From Nitrosomonas cryotolerans ATCC 49181 (GTDB lineage Bacteria > Pseudomonadota > Gammaproteobacteria > Burkholderiales > Nitrosomonadaceae), in contig NZ_FSRO01000001.1 of the NCBI RefSeq assembly GCF_900143275.1, positions 1,630,116-1,694,115 of the forward strand: a DNA stretch of 64,000 bases, written 5' to 3'. A model generated the notes under the pieces. That model did no database searches, was not told the origin of the DNA, and saw only the letters and a program-made list of their open reading frames with translations. This document shows, piece after piece, positions 47,762-58,610 of this stretch. A program made the position numbers and the translations under genes. The stretch's first letter is position 1. Each line of letters opens with the position of its first letter.

Positions 47762-48003
47762 CTGATGGCGGTCTGGTATGGATAGATAAATGGCACCTAA
47801 TCTCTGTTATTGAACAGAAAAGATGATAGGCTCTTTTGGTTTTTCGGATTGATGCACTGAACGGATGGACTATAGGTCTTAGAAAATGGTCCAGTCGATG
47901 TTTTTCTGTAATTAGCCCAGTTAATCGACGGATACATTTAATGTGTGAGTACGACTTATTTCTTCACCGGAAAGAGGGTTATGAAACGAATGCTATTCAG
48001 AAT
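47762..48003. other. Non-coding stretch before MITE copy C
   Basis: No gene seen. Together with 48093-48467 it makes up a 700-base gap whose only recognisable content is the MITE. Confidence 0.45.
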
Positions 48004-48092
48004 GAGATTTTTGCAAAAGTCCTTGCCAGCAGTTTTCTACTATTGATTATAAAAGGTTGGTTTTTCAACTATTGGAGTTTTGCAAAGATCCC
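48004..48092 (+). mobile_element. 89-bp IS5-related MITE, copy C
   Basis: GAGATTTTTGCAAAAGTCCT at the left and GGAGTTTTGCAAAGATCC at the right, with the CTATTGATTATAA core. Same length as copy B and same orientation as copy A. Confidence 0.8.
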
Positions 48093-48467
48093 AGAATATT
48101 AATAGTGACAACTTGCCTGTTAACTATAGATTCCTTCGGGGGAGAACCGGCGCATTGGGTGGAGGAGGACTGACGATTGTTGATTCCGTAAGGCAGTGAT
48201 TTTAACGCTGGAAAGCGATGAAGCTGGGTGCTTACGTTTATCTATCGCATAATCTAATCGAAGCTCTGATGTTAAGTGCAATATCGAAAATCAGGATTCA
48301 TGGCGAGTGGAATCATGATCTGATGGAACAAATCAGAAAACCTGCTCCATCAGAATAGCGTGGCTAAAAAATAGAATCTGGTAACTGATGTGATAAATGG
48401 TGTAATGATAAGTATGATCCGTTTTTTTCTATGTTATCGATAGCAACTCCATTACAGGATAAGTTTT

Positions 48468-49691
48468 GTGAAATATTTTAAATATTCAATCCACAGGTCA
48501 GGCATTATAGCAATCGCCATTGTTTTTAATTTAATACCCATGAAGGCAAATGCGGATGCCGATTTCCAGCGGTGGATCACTGATTTTTATGGTACCGCAA
48601 CTCAAAATGGTATTCAGCGGTCTGTTTATGATCAGGCATTTGATGGTATAACGACACCGGATTCTGAGGTACTGAGGAAGGCGAGATATCAGCCAGAATT
48701 TATTAGCAAGATATGGGATTATCTTGATGCAAGAGTGAATCCCTTATCCATCAGGAATGGTCGGCATATGGCAAATCTGCATGCGCCTGAACTTGCCGCA
48801 ATTGAGCAGAAATTTGGGGTGGATAAGTTTATTTTATTAGCAATCTGGTCAGTTGAGTCAAGTTATGGTGCAGTACTTGAACGCACCGATCGCCTGCACT
48901 ATGTTCCCCGAGCGCTTGCCACATTGGCTTATGCGGATGATCGCCGTAAAAAATTCGCCCGCTCCCAGCTGATTGCGGCGCTGCAAATCCTACAATCGGG
49001 TGATATCTCGACTAAGCAGCTTATGGGTTCCTGGGCAGGCGCAATGGGGCACACGCAGTTTATTCCGACGAGTTATCTGGCATATGCTGTCGATATGGAT
49101 AGAAATGGTTCTCGTGATATCTGGAATTCAATTCCTGATGCGCTCGCGACAGCAGCCAATCTTTTGAAAAAAAATGGGTGGCGTACAGATGAAACATGGG
49201 GATATGAGGTCAAGTCGCCTGTAAATGGTATGGATTATGAAGATGCAACCAAAACATTGGCAGAATGGGAAAAGCTGGGTTTCTTACGGGCGAGTGGAGG
49301 CTCATTTCCCCAGTCCGAAAAAAGAGCGGAGCTCAAGTTCATGTCAGATGCAAAGGCCCCTGCTTTTTTGATGATGCGTAATTTTTTTGTGCTTAAACGC
49401 TATAATAATTCAGACTTCTATGCCTTATCCGTGGGGTTGCTGGCGGATCGCTTGGCGGGCCAGGCTAGTTTGATTCAGCCATGGCCTCGCCCTGCGGGAT
49501 CACTCAATGCGGATGATAAGTTTGAATTGCAGGCAGAATTAAAAAAACGAGGATACTATAATGGTGAGATTGATGGCAACTTGGGTAAGGAATCGCGTCG
49601 GGCTATCCAGCAGTTTCAGGAAAATTCAGGCTTGGCAGTGGACGGTATGCCGACACAAACGGTTCTGGATGTGTTGAGAAATAGCCGATAG
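48468..49691 (+). CDS. MltB-family lytic murein transglycosylase
   Basis: 407 residues from GTG 48468. Signal peptide to about residue 30 (AIVFNLIPMKANADADFQ). The transglycosylase domain (about 35-325) has the catalytic Glu in SVESSYGAVLERTDRLHY and MGSWAGAMGHTQFIPTSYLA. The C-terminal PG_binding_1 domain (about 340-405) has ELKKRGYYNGEIDGNLGKES. It cleaves glycan strands to 1,6-anhydro products, the substrate pool for AnmK encoded 5 kb upstream. Confidence 0.92.
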   Translation: MKYFKYSIHRSGIIAIAIVFNLIPMKANADADFQRWITDFYGTATQNGIQRSVYDQAFDGITTPDSEVLRKARYQPEFISKIWDYLDARVNPLSIRNGRHMANLHAPELAAIEQKFGVDKFILLAIWSVESSYGAVLERTDRLHYVPRALATLAYADDRRKKFARSQLIAALQILQSGDISTKQLMGSWAGAMGHTQFIPTSYLAYAVDMDRNGSRDIWNSIPDALATAANLLKKNGWRTDETWGYEVKSPVNGMDYEDATKTLAEWEKLGFLRASGGSFPQSEKRAELKFMSDAKAPAFLMMRNFFVLKRYNNSDFYALSVGLLADRLAGQASLIQPWPRPAGSLNADDKFELQAELKKRGYYNGEIDGNLGKESRRAIQQFQENSGLAVDGMPTQTVLDVLRNSR

Positions 49692-49703
49692 CGCTGATTG
49701 AAT

Positions 49704-50075
49704 TTATACTGAGAAAGAGGATCCACAACCGCAGGTACTCGAAGCACCAGGGTTTTTAATGGTAAATTGAGCACCTTGTAAATTTTCCTGATAATCAATT
49801 TCAGCTCCTATCAGGTATTGGAAACTCATGGGATCAACCAGTAGTTTGACACCATCTTTTTCTATTACGGTATCATCTTCATTGACTAATTCATCAAAAG
49901 TAAAACCATATTGAAAGCCCGAACATCCACCACCGCTGATGAAGACTCTCAGTTTAAGATTATCGTTGCCTTCCTCTTCAATCAGTTGTTTGACCTTAGT
50001 GGCTGCATTATCAGTAAATAATAATGCTGACGGTGCGTCAGTAGTCAAATTGCTTGTTACCATAGTAGTGCTCAT
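49704..50075 (-). CDS. erpA: Iron-sulfur cluster insertion protein ErpA
   Basis: 123 residues. The A-type carrier Cys motif is in [18 protein letters not shown], and the C-terminal pair is [11 protein letters not shown]. The [20 protein letters not shown] stretch is close to E. coli ErpA. It passes 2Fe-2S or 4Fe-4S clusters to apoproteins. A hairpin separates it from the bactofilin gene upstream. Confidence 0.95.
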   Translation of the reverse strand: MSTTMVTSNLTTDAPSALLFTDNAATKVKQLIEEEGNDNLKLRVFISGGGCSGFQYGFTFDELVNEDDTVIEKDGVKLLVDPMSFQYLIGAEIDYQENLQGAQFTIKNPGASSTCGCGSSFSV

Positions 50076-50124
50076 GTTGAATTCTCAAATACAAAATTAA
50101 TAAACAATGGGAAATTAATTAGAC

Positions 50125-50157
50125 TTGGCAAACCGGAATAGATTCCCGGCTTGCCAA
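50125..50157 (-). terminator. Strong hairpin between bactofilin and erpA genes
   Basis: TTGGCAAACCGG pairs with CCGGCTTGCCAA with one mismatch over a short loop. Downstream on the minus strand the sequence is only moderately T-rich, so it may be an attenuator or an imperfect terminator. Confidence 0.6.
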
Positions 50158-50211
50158 TATATTGTGTGATGCGCTTAAATATATTTATGAAGATTGTATG
50201 TACATAAACAA

Positions 50212-50622
50212 TCAATCAGTTGCAGCAGGAATAAATGTGACTAATTTTTCGGTGGGCAGTTTATTCTGATGAATCAGTTTTCCATCAACGGATGCGCCTA
50301 GTTGAATTTCCATGGAGCCATAGTGCACATCCCCAAAGACTCTTGCCTTTGCTTGTAGTTCTATATATCCACTGGCATATATTGGGCCAGTAACAGTGCC
50401 GTTGATAACGACATTCGTGACGTCTATTTTGCCTTCTATAGTGCCTTGTTCACTCAATACAATCGTACTATGCTCGTCTTCAGTGGCAATTACATTCCCA
50501 CTGATGCAGCCGTCCACACGCAAACCGCCGCTGAAGTTGATGTCACCCACAATATGCGTGTTTGATCCAATGAGTGAATCAATATGATTGTGAAGTTTAT
50601 TCTCTTTTTTTTTTCCAAACAT
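50212..50622 (-). CDS. Bactofilin
   Basis: 136 residues. The bactofilin domain (about 15-115) has repeated beta-helix turns: LIGSNTHIVGDINFSGGLRV, CISGNVIATED, GTIEGKIDVTNVVINGTVTG and ARVFGDVHYGSMEIQ. Bactofilins polymerise under the membrane and organise wall enzymes and polarity. AAGGGG precedes its ATG. It starts 12 bases after the DUF6776-type gene, so the two are probably co-expressed. Confidence 0.93.
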   Translation of the reverse strand: MFGKKKENKLHNHIDSLIGSNTHIVGDINFSGGLRVDGCISGNVIATEDEHSTIVLSEQGTIEGKIDVTNVVINGTVTGPIYASGYIELQAKARVFGDVHYGSMEIQLGASVDGKLIHQNKLPTEKLVTFIPAATD

Positions 50623-50634
50623 AGTTTTTCCCCT

Positions 50635-51375
50635 TCACGTAGACAGTTTAACCGTTTGCATTAATATGGCTTCGGTTTCATCATGCTTAAACACCTGTAC
50701 TTGCAGGCTCTCGACAATCGTATCGAGGGGTACCTGAAAATTTTCTTCTATTCTATGATAAAACTTGAAATTAATCGAAAACTCTTTTGAGGTATTTTTA
50801 TGAGTCAATGGTATTGTTTTTTTTTGCCCACTCTGTACTAGATTCACTGAGAATTTTAAACTACCTTGAAAATCTTTGGGTCTTTGTCCACCTTGAACGA
50901 GTGAGAGTGCATAGCGATATTTTCCGGGTAATGTTTCTTTTCTGAGATTAAAATGGTAGATAGAAACACCACTGCTGATTTCTCCGTTACCTGACATGAG
51001 GCGCTGAAAAAAAGCGAGTTCTTCTTTCAGTCGATTATTTTCGTCACCAAGAGATTTAACTTCTTTGGCAATATCCTGATGAGTGGTGTTATTTATTTGT
51101 GACTGACGTATGAGTCCTGCTATTTTTGTACAGAGTTCCTGTTTTTTGTTTTTTGAGCAAGTATCTAAATCATATAAATGCTCTAATGTTTTCTGTTCAA
51201 CCTTCTGATTAAATTTCGCAGATTGAATGCCCGCCTTATACATGCCCCAAGAGAGCGCTAAGAGTAATGCAATAAAGATAGCGACAACAAATAGGCGAGA
51301 ATACCATGGTGTATGCGGCTTGATTACAACTTGTGAAGCGAGAATCTCCGGATTCTTTCTAAATAGCTTGATCAT
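50635..51375 (-). CDS. DUF6776-type membrane protein
   Basis: 246 residues. One N-terminal membrane helix (about 28-48, LFVVAIFIALLLALSWGM), a coiled coil (about 85-125, KEVKSLGDENNRLKEELAFF), then a beta-rich periplasmic domain (about 130-246). This matches the DUF6776 proteins that I recall as being encoded with bactofilin in betaproteobacteria. Function unknown; the neighbourhood suggests a link to envelope or bactofilin organisation. Confidence 0.75.
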   Translation of the reverse strand: MIKLFRKNPEILASQVVIKPHTPWYSRLFVVAIFIALLLALSWGMYKAGIQSAKFNQKVEQKTLEHLYDLDTCSKNKKQELCTKIAGLIRQSQINNTTHQDIAKEVKSLGDENNRLKEELAFFQRLMSGNGEISSGVSIYHFNLRKETLPGKYRYALSLVQGGQRPKDFQGSLKFSVNLVQSGQKKTIPLTHKNTSKEFSINFKFYHRIEENFQVPLDTIVESLQVQVFKHDETEAILMQTVKLST

Positions 51376-51534
51376 TTGAGACCTTATACGTACTCAAAGT
51401 TATGAGACCAGCAAGAAAATAGGTAGATCGACCCAGCATACATTGAAACAATAAATTATTTCCTATGGATGATATAGGATGACAGGAAGAAAAGATAATT
51501 GGAAATTATTTTTCTAATAAAAAGATAATCCTAT

Positions 51535-52563
51535 TTACGGCAATAGAGGCACAAAATTAATACCGAGCGTTTCCGTAAAACCAAACATTAGGTTCATGTT
51601 TTGTACGGCTTGGCCTGCCGCGCCTTTGACCAGGTTATCGGTAACCGACAGAATGACTGCAGTATTTCTTCCCTGGGGTTGATGCACAGCGATACGGCAC
51701 AGATTGGAGCCACGTACGGAACGTGTCTCGGGATGCTTTCCTGCGGGCAATACATCAACAAATGGCTCTTTGGCATAACGTTGCTCATATAATGTTTGTA
51801 AATCGATATGGGCAGCAAGGTTTGCGTAGAGCGTGGCATGGATACCTCGGATCATGGGTGTGAGATGCGGGACGAATATGAGATCGACCGGCTCTTTGGC
51901 AATATTGGATAAGCCTTGCTTGATTTCAGGTAAATGTCGATGTCCCGGCACACCATAAGCTTTGAAGTTATCAGCTGCTTCTGCCAGTAGTGTGTGTACC
52001 TCCGCTTTTCTTCCCGCACCGGAAACACCCGATTTCACATCGGCGATTAAATTCTGATTGTCAACAATACCAGCCTCTATCAAGGGTAAAAAACCCAGCT
52101 GCACCGCAGTAGGGTAGCAACCAGGATTGGCTATCAGGCGTGCTTTCCTTATTTCTTCTCGATTAATTTCAGGTAGGCCATAAACCGCTTCCGCTACCAA
52201 TCCTGGGCAGGCATGACGCATGCCATACCACTTCTCCCATTCAGCAATATCTTTAATGCGAAAATCCGCCGCTAAATCTATAATTCTGACACCGGCATCC
52301 AACAGCGTTTGAGCTTGCTGCATGGCAATGCCATTCGGTGTTGCAAAAAAAACAAGATCGCACTGATTCAGCTCAGATTCAACTGGATCACTAAATTTTA
52401 GTTTGATATGTCCCCTCAGGCTGGGAAATAGCTCCGCTACCTCAATGCCTGCTTCATTACGCGAAGTAATCGTTTGAATATTGACTTCAGGGTGTTGGGA
52501 TAGGATACGTAGTAACTCTACGCCTGTATAACCGGTTCCGCCAACAATACCAACATTAATCAT
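51535..52563 (-). CDS. argC: N-acetyl-gamma-glutamyl-phosphate reductase
   Basis: 342 residues. NAD(P)-binding [20 protein letters not shown], the active-site Cys in [15 protein letters not shown], and substrate residues in [11 protein letters not shown] and [14 protein letters not shown]. It performs the third step of arginine synthesis. It follows rpsI by about 110 bases on the same strand, beyond a terminator-like hairpin, as in many betaproteobacteria. Confidence 0.96.
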   Translation of the reverse strand: MINVGIVGGTGYTGVELLRILSQHPEVNIQTITSRNEAGIEVAELFPSLRGHIKLKFSDPVESELNQCDLVFFATPNGIAMQQAQTLLDAGVRIIDLAADFRIKDIAEWEKWYGMRHACPGLVAEAVYGLPEINREEIRKARLIANPGCYPTAVQLGFLPLIEAGIVDNQNLIADVKSGVSGAGRKAEVHTLLAEAADNFKAYGVPGHRHLPEIKQGLSNIAKEPVDLIFVPHLTPMIRGIHATLYANLAAHIDLQTLYEQRYAKEPFVDVLPAGKHPETRSVRGSNLCRIAVHQPQGRNTAVILSVTDNLVKGAAGQAVQNMNLMFGFTETLGINFVPLLP

Positions 52564-52629
52564 TGTGACTCCAATTGGTTACGAGAGATTGCCCGCCTCG
52601 GCTGCTTTTAGAATAGCAAGATTCAAATA

Positions 52630-52659
52630 AAAAAGCCGCCATGAGTAGGCGGCTTTTTC
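52630..52659 (-). terminator. Rho-independent terminator after rpsI
   Basis: AAAAAGCCGCC pairs with GGCGGCTTTTT around a short loop, with a T-run on the minus strand. It should end the rplM-rpsI transcript before argC and could also work from the other strand. Confidence 0.9.
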
Positions 52660-52672
52660 AGTATGCAGATAA

Positions 52673-53065
52673 TTATCGTTTAGAAAACTGTTTCCGCCGC
52701 CGTGCCTTGCGTAAACCGACTTTCTTTCTTTCAACTTCTCGTGCATCGCGTGTAACCAGACCCGCCTTGCTCAATGCAGGCTTCAGCGTAGCATCATAAT
52801 CAATCAATGCCCGGGTAATTCCGTGACGTATGGCGCCGGCTTGCCCCGATTCACCGCCACCATGCAGGTTGACCATAATGTCAAATGTGGTGAGGTTTTC
52901 GGTTAGCTCGAGTGGCTGACGTACAATCATGCGTCCTGTTTCTCGTGAGAAATACTCATCGATAGGCTTGCTATTAACAATAATTGAACCGCTGCCTGGC
53001 TTAATAAACACTCGGGCCACAGAACTTTTACGTCTGCCTGTGCCATAGTTGTATTGAACGCTCAT
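52673..53065 (-). CDS. rpsI: 30S ribosomal protein S9
   Basis: 130 residues beginning [20 protein letters not shown], with [19 protein letters not shown] and the basic tail [17 protein letters not shown]. Full length for the family. It follows rplM by three bases. Confidence 0.98.
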   Translation of the reverse strand: MSVQYNYGTGRRKSSVARVFIKPGSGSIIVNSKPIDEYFSRETGRMIVRQPLELTENLTTFDIMVNLHGGGESGQAGAIRHGITRALIDYDATLKPALSKAGLVTRDAREVERKKVGLRKARRRKQFSKR

Positions 53066-53068
53066 AAA

Positions 53069-53503
53069 TTAAGTCCTGACTTCAAGTAATTGAGGTTGTT
53101 GGGCTGCATGAGGATGTACTTCACCCGCATAAAGTTTGAGCTTTTTTAACATGGCATACCCGAGCGGACCTTTCGGTAGCATTCCTTTGACTGCTTTCTC
53201 TAAAGGACGTCCTGGAAAACGCGCATGCATTTTCTTAAAGCTGGTCTGGTATATGCCACCTGGATATCCAGTATGGCGATAATATATCTTGTCTTCTGCT
53301 TTATTACCGGTCACACGTAACTTATCAACGTTAACCACAACAATATAATCACCGGTATCAACATGCGGTGTATAGATGGGTTTATGCTTGCCACGTAAAC
53401 GGTGTGCAATAATCGTAGCGAGACGCCCTAGCACTTTGTCGGTCGCGTCAATGACAAACCAGTCATGACTGACTTCGTGCGGTTTGGCTGAAAATGTTTT
53501 CAC
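53069..53503 (-). CDS. rplM: 50S ribosomal protein L13
   Basis: 144 residues: [39 protein letters not shown] and [17 protein letters not shown]. Full length for the family, and partner of rpsI in one transcript. Confidence 0.98.
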   Translation of the reverse strand: MKTFSAKPHEVSHDWFVIDATDKVLGRLATIIAHRLRGKHKPIYTPHVDTGDYIVVVNVDKLRVTGNKAEDKIYYRHTGYPGGIYQTSFKKMHARFPGRPLEKAVKGMLPKGPLGYAMLKKLKLYAGEVHPHAAQQPQLLEVRT

Positions 53504-53849
53504 AAAAGCCTATCCTACATGTCCAAAAAGAACCGCAGATTCTATGCCAGATAATCACCGATGTCAAATTTATCAATCAATTAATATTTTGTGCATGACA
53601 TCGAGTGTCTTGATTAAGATGATTGATGGATGTGCTGTTTGGTGTCCCGCATTATTTTGATAATTTGTCGGGCTGAATGGCCTGTAGTTTTTAGAGAATC
53701 AAATGGATCGGGTGGATTTTAAATCTGTGCCCGCTATAATTCTTTCGATAATTATCAGGATGTGTCCTGATAATTAAAAACAGCCTGTGCCATCCATACG
53801 AGAGATTTGATCAGTAAAATATCATAAATCCTATTCCGAGAGACTAACT
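53504..53849. other. Divergent promoter region, rplM / glnS
   Basis: About 350 bases between two divergent genes. A TGTCCTGATAATTATC-like palindromic stretch is present near 53750-53778. No gene seen; promoters for both genes should lie here. Confidence 0.5.
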
Positions 53850-55556
53850 TTGAAAGATAAATCTGCAATGAACTCACCTGCAACACCGGTTTCTTCCAAT
53901 TTTATACGCAGCATTATTGAAGAGGATAATCACACGGGGAAATGGGGTGGACGCGTGGAAACCCGCTTTCCTCCCGAACCAAATGGTTATTTGCATATTG
54001 GCCATGCCAAGAGCATTTGTCTCAATTTTGGTTTGGCCCACGATTATCGCGGCACATGTCATCTACGTTTTGATGATACCAATCCAGAAAAGGAAGCGCA
54101 GGAGTATGTTGACTCGATCTGTGATAGCGTTGTATGGTTGGGTTTTGATTGGGGACAACACCAGTATTATTCATCTGATTATTTCGATCAGCTGTATGCG
54201 TTTGCGGAATATCTGATCAGTCAGAAAAAAGCATACGTGGACAGCCTCACCGGTGAAGCGATCCGTGAGCAACGGGGAACTCTGACCAGCCCAGGTGAAA
54301 ACAGTCCCTATCGGGATCGCCCCGTGGCGGAAAATATCGACCTGTTTCGTCGCATGAGAGCAGGAGAGTTTCCGGATGGTGCGCATGTATTGAGAGCTAA
54401 AATCGATATGGCTGCGCCTAATATGAATATGCGTGACCCGGTTATCTATCGTATCCGGCATATTCATCACCAACGCACGGGTAACAAGTGGTGTATTTAT
54501 CCCATGTATGACTATACGCATTGTATTTCCGACGCACTGGAAAATATTACCCATTCGCTGTGCACTCTGGAATTTGAAGACCATCGGCCCCTTTACGACT
54601 GGATATTGGATCAACTCAAGGAAAAAGTACCCTGTCATCCCCAGCAAATTGAATTTGCGCGTCTGAATCTGACCTATACCGTGATGAGTAAGCGCAAGTT
54701 AATCGAACTGGTGGATGGGGGGTATGTTGATGGCTGGGATGATCCGCGTTTGAATACGCTGGTTGGAGTGCGTCGTCGTGGCTATACACCTGAATCAATT
54801 CGCCTGTTTATCGAACGTATCGGCGTCAGTAAGGCGGATTCATGGATAGATATGGGCGTATTGGAAGACTGCTTGCGAGAAGATCTGAATGCCTGTGCGC
54901 CACGTCGTATCGCAATACTCAAACCATTAAAGCTGATTATTGATAATTATCCGGATGATCAGGAAGAAGCCTGCGATGCACCCAATCACCCGCAAAAACC
55001 GGAATGGGAAAAGCGTACCGTACCGCTGTCAAAGATACTCTATATTGAGCAGGATGATTTTATGGAAACGCCTCCCAAAGGTTATTTCCGCCTTGCGCCG
55101 GGAACCGAAGTCCGTTTGCGCTATGCATATATTATAAAATGCGTACAGGTAGTGAAAAATGCAGCAGGTGAGATCGAAGCCGTGCATTGTATCTATGATC
55201 CCGAGACCAAAAGCGGTACTGCTGGCGCTACTGCGCGCAAGGTCAAGGGAAACATTCACTGGCTTTCGGCCAGGCATGCTCAGTCAGCCGAAATCCGATT
55301 GTATGATCGTCTGTTTGCTGATCCTTATCCAGGTGCCGGCAATCAGGATTACAAAGCCTCTCTGAATCCGGATTCGAAGGAAACGATCAGCGCTTATGTG
55401 GAGCCTTCGCTTAGCGCGGCAGAACCTGAGCAGCGTTTTCAGTTTGAACGTAATGGTTATTTTGTAGCGGATCGCATCGATTCCCGACCAGGTAAACCTG
55501 TCTTTAATCGTGCGGTGACATTGCGCGATTCATGGGGGAAGGTGGCGGGGGTCTAA
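53850..55556 (+). CDS. glnS: Glutaminyl-tRNA synthetase
   Basis: 568 residues. HIGH motif in [22 protein letters not shown] motif in [14 protein letters not shown], and C-terminal anticodon-binding beta barrels (about 355-560). It charges tRNA-Gln directly. TTG 53850 has a GAGAG site five bases ahead; ATG 53868 would give an N-terminus nearer E. coli length and is a real alternative. Confidence 0.96.
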   Translation: MKDKSAMNSPATPVSSNFIRSIIEEDNHTGKWGGRVETRFPPEPNGYLHIGHAKSICLNFGLAHDYRGTCHLRFDDTNPEKEAQEYVDSICDSVVWLGFDWGQHQYYSSDYFDQLYAFAEYLISQKKAYVDSLTGEAIREQRGTLTSPGENSPYRDRPVAENIDLFRRMRAGEFPDGAHVLRAKIDMAAPNMNMRDPVIYRIRHIHHQRTGNKWCIYPMYDYTHCISDALENITHSLCTLEFEDHRPLYDWILDQLKEKVPCHPQQIEFARLNLTYTVMSKRKLIELVDGGYVDGWDDPRLNTLVGVRRRGYTPESIRLFIERIGVSKADSWIDMGVLEDCLREDLNACAPRRIAILKPLKLIIDNYPDDQEEACDAPNHPQKPEWEKRTVPLSKILYIEQDDFMETPPKGYFRLAPGTEVRLRYAYIIKCVQVVKNAAGEIEAVHCIYDPETKSGTAGATARKVKGNIHWLSARHAQSAEIRLYDRLFADPYPGAGNQDYKASLNPDSKETISAYVEPSLSAAEPEQRFQFERNGYFVADRIDSRPGKPVFNRAVTLRDSWGKVAGV

Positions 55557-55718
55557 ACATCTGTTTTGTTTTGATGATTGCGGATATAAATGGGTGTAGT
55601 ACGTGCTTAAACGATCATTCCTGCTGGATAGCAGCTCGTTTCTGTGGTGCGCCTGAATCAATGGAATCTGTTAGCAGAGTGGCTGTACTCCTGAGGGTAA
55701 CGCTTATTGAAGACAAGC

Positions 55719-56900
55719 TTATTCAGAGGCAGGGAATGGAGAACAAGGTGCCAATAACAATTCTTGTTGAGGCGAAGTATTGAGGGTTGGCAGGGAATGA
55801 ATGGTGGCGAGTGCACTGACGCGTACACCGAGTAACCGGAGCTTTTTTTTCAGGGGCACTCGTTTCAAGCATTCCCCTGCTGCGCGGCGTATGGAGATGG
55901 GGTCGGCCGTATGTGTCGCCAATGTCACATCTCGTGTCACGGTATGAAAATCTTCAAAGCGCAGCTTGATACCGATGGTGCGTCCGGCATACCCTTTTTT
56001 CTGAAGATCCGCTGCCACGCGCTTGCATAATGCGGTGAAGAATTCCGATAAAGCAGGCCGGTCGTAACGGGGGTGGAGATCCCGTTCAAAAGTCGTTTCC
56101 CGACTGATTGATTTGGGTTCGGTATTGCTGATGAGTGGCCGTGTGTCGATTCCATGGGATGCTTCAGATAACCATATGGCGTAGCTGCGCCCAAAATGGA
56201 TCTGGAGAAAATTCAGCTCGGCCTGCGCCAGTTCGGCAATAGTGGTAATGCCCAGTGATGCGAGCTTCTGGGTAGCCTTGGGACCAATACCGTTGATTTT
56301 ACGTACGGACAGTGGCCAGATGCGGTTGGGAATGTCCGGCATGCCGAGAATGGTGAGGCCATCCGGCTTCTCAAGGTCTGAGCATATTTTTGACAGTAAT
56401 TTGTTGGGCGTGATACCAATAGAGCAGGAGAGCCCGGTTGCATCGCGCACTGCTTGCTTGATACGTTGTGCGAGTGTCGGGGTGTCATCCGGCAGATCGC
56501 TGAGATCCATGTATATTTCATCAACACCGGTGTCTTCAATCTGAGTGGTAATCCGAGCAACGGCTGTTTTGAACAGACGCGAATAGTGACGATAGATCTC
56601 AAAATCAACCGGCAGTAAAATGGCATGAGGAGCAAGTCGTGCCGCCTTCATGACACCCATGCCAGAGAACACACCCGCCGCCCGCGCTTCGTAAGTGGAA
56701 GTCGTGATAACGCCCCGACCGGCATATTCGTGTAACCTGGAGAAATGCAAGCTGCCGTCGGCCAGCCTGACAGGCCGGTGATCCATTCGCCCACCAATGA
56801 CAACAGGCAATCCGCGTAACTCCGGATAACGGAGTAGTTCGACGGACGCATAAAAGGCATCCATGTCGAGGTGTGCGATACGACGTGATGGTGTGTTCAT
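55719..56900 (-). CDS. dinB: DNA polymerase IV (Y family)
   Basis: About 393 residues from MNTPSRRIAHLDMDAFYASV. Catalytic carboxylates are DMDAFYASVE and DTGVDEIYMDLSD. The little-finger domain (about 250-370) has SISRETTFERDLHPRY and GVRVSAL. It bypasses damaged template bases. ATG 56900 fits family starts although its ribosome site is poor; the frame opens to 56960. No LexA box was recognised. Confidence 0.93.
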   Translation of the reverse strand: MNTPSRRIAHLDMDAFYASVELLRYPELRGLPVVIGGRMDHRPVRLADGSLHFSRLHEYAGRGVITTSTYEARAAGVFSGMGVMKAARLAPHAILLPVDFEIYRHYSRLFKTAVARITTQIEDTGVDEIYMDLSDLPDDTPTLAQRIKQAVRDATGLSCSIGITPNKLLSKICSDLEKPDGLTILGMPDIPNRIWPLSVRKINGIGPKATQKLASLGITTIAELAQAELNFLQIHFGRSYAIWLSEASHGIDTRPLISNTEPKSISRETTFERDLHPRYDRPALSEFFTALCKRVAADLQKKGYAGRTIGIKLRFEDFHTVTRDVTLATHTADPISIRRAAGECLKRVPLKKKLRLLGVRVSALATIHSLPTLNTSPQQELLLAPCSPFPASE

Positions 56901-57070
56901 GGGGGATAGACGAGAGATATTGAAAGTCGTATAATTTTTCTTCAACCTTGGCATGATCAAGCCTGATGAAGCAGGGTTGATACCCGATTTCTATTCAAGA
57001 TAAGTTTTAAAGCTGGTTTTTTTGGTGTAAATTATAGTGTAATTGGATATTTTATCTAGACGGATGACCT

Positions 57071-57619
57071 ATGCCGATAACCAAACCACCTATTTCATCG
57101 CCCCACACCTTTGTTTTCAGTTGGCGGCGTTTTTTATTACATTGCACGATCATTGGAACTGGGATGTTTCTGGGCTTACTGGCCTGGTATATTGCAAATC
57201 CGCAGTCGACCCGACTTTATGAGACGGCAGCTGATGAGCGTCTGAATATCATGGCCGCACCCCATATTCATATTGCGCTGGATGCAAATAGCTCTGTTGG
57301 CATAACCAACAGGCAGCCGCCGCAGATTGAGGTGCTTAGGGGGAATGTCTATTTTGAGATCAAGGGGGATATGGCTGATAAACCGGAAATAAAAGTAGGT
57401 AAAGCATTCATCCGGAATGTTGGCTCACGTTTTAGTATCCAGATGCACAAGGATGGAAATAATGAGGTTGCCGTCGCAGCGGGGCAGGCCGAAATTCATG
57501 TTGCATCGGGCCGCCATCTGATCAGCGCCCGTGAGCGAGCGGATTTTGATGGATTTAATGTGCACAATCACCAACTCATTACTGGATCGGATATTGCACC
57601 GTGGCGCGTTGCCCATTAA
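57071..57619 (+). CDS. FecR-domain membrane protein
   Basis: 182 residues. One membrane segment (about 24-43, LHCTIIGTGMFLGLLAWYIA) then a FecR-like beta domain (about 60-165, VLRGNVYFEIKGDMADKPEI and RNVGSRFSIQMHKDGNNEVA). FecR proteins usually have an N-terminal anti-sigma part and sit with an ECF sigma factor and a TonB receptor; here both are absent and the N-terminus is short. It may be a degenerate regulator or a stand-alone FecR protein. Confidence 0.75.
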   Translation: MPITKPPISSPHTFVFSWRRFLLHCTIIGTGMFLGLLAWYIANPQSTRLYETAADERLNIMAAPHIHIALDANSSVGITNRQPPQIEVLRGNVYFEIKGDMADKPEIKVGKAFIRNVGSRFSIQMHKDGNNEVAVAAGQAEIHVASGRHLISARERADFDGFNVHNHQLITGSDIAPWRVAH

Positions 57620-57776
57620 CGTAGCAATTATCCTGACCCGAAATCAATCAAGATGACAGGCCTGTCTGTGTATGGCAGGAGTTTCGTATGGGCTGGCTGA
57701 TAGGGGCAGATATGGGTGAGGGTCGTTGCGAATGTAGGTCAACGGCGCGATCCGGTCAGCCAGAATATCCACCCGG

Positions 57777-58436
57777 TTAATCCGGTAATGTCAGCATGAA
57801 GATGCTTTCCTGCGCGCGGCTCAGTCCGCGTTTCTGAAAGCGTGGATTCTGGGCGAGCACGTCGCATTGCGTTAACAGTTTTATTTCGACATGTTCATGA
57901 TAGAGCGCGGTGACTTCATCCGGAGTCACCGAGAATGGCGGGCCGGACATTTCCGTCTGGGGATAGTCGAAAGTAATGAGCAGTATTTGTGTTGCCGGAG
58001 GCAAGATGTGCAGCAGGTGACGCACATAATGCTTGCGTATCGCAGGCGGCAATGCAACCAGGGATGCGCGATCATAGACAGCGCTGATCTTCGCCAGATC
58101 CGCTTTGCTCAGATCGAAAAAATCACCGCATAAGATACGGATATCCGTTGTTTCAAATTGATCGAAAGATCTGCGTGCAATGCGCTGTGGCGTGTGATTG
58201 TTTTCCCTGAAAAAGGCTTGTACCGCGATAGGGCTTAATTCGACGCCCAATACGGCATGTGCCTGTTGACGCAGCCAGAGCATATCGCGGCTTTTACCAC
58301 ACAGCGGCACAAACACTTCGCTGCCGGAAGAAAGATTCAATGCTGGCCAGTATTGGCGTAAATAGGGGTTAATCTGATCCTGATGAAAGCCAATCGCCTC
58401 CTGCTTCCAGCGCCTCAGCCAGTTTTCATTTTTCAT
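57777..58436 (-). CDS. tpm: Thiopurine S-methyltransferase family protein
   Basis: 219 residues. The bacterial TPMT pattern is WLRRWKQEAIGFHQ, LNLSSGSEVFVPLCGKSRDM (SAM loop), VLGVELSPIAVQAFF and YDRASLVALPP. Bacterial members methylate selenium or tellurium compounds as well as thiopurines; the natural substrate is uncertain. Monocistronic. Confidence 0.92.
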   Translation of the reverse strand: MKNENWLRRWKQEAIGFHQDQINPYLRQYWPALNLSSGSEVFVPLCGKSRDMLWLRQQAHAVLGVELSPIAVQAFFRENNHTPQRIARRSFDQFETTDIRILCGDFFDLSKADLAKISAVYDRASLVALPPAIRKHYVRHLLHILPPATQILLITFDYPQTEMSGPPFSVTPDEVTALYHEHVEIKLLTQCDVLAQNPRFQKRGLSRAQESIFMLTLPD

Positions 58437-58610
58437 CGTTTTCTAAAAGATGGTAAGCCTGAATATATATAAAAATAGCGTGTTTTGTAGCTCTGACGGC
58501 ACATGTAATGTTGCACAGAGCCATCCGTTTCCTTTGAATGTCAATGATGATGTCTCCCCGGCACGTGACACGTACTTGTTAGTAAGCCGATGAGGCATCA
58601 ATTAATATCC

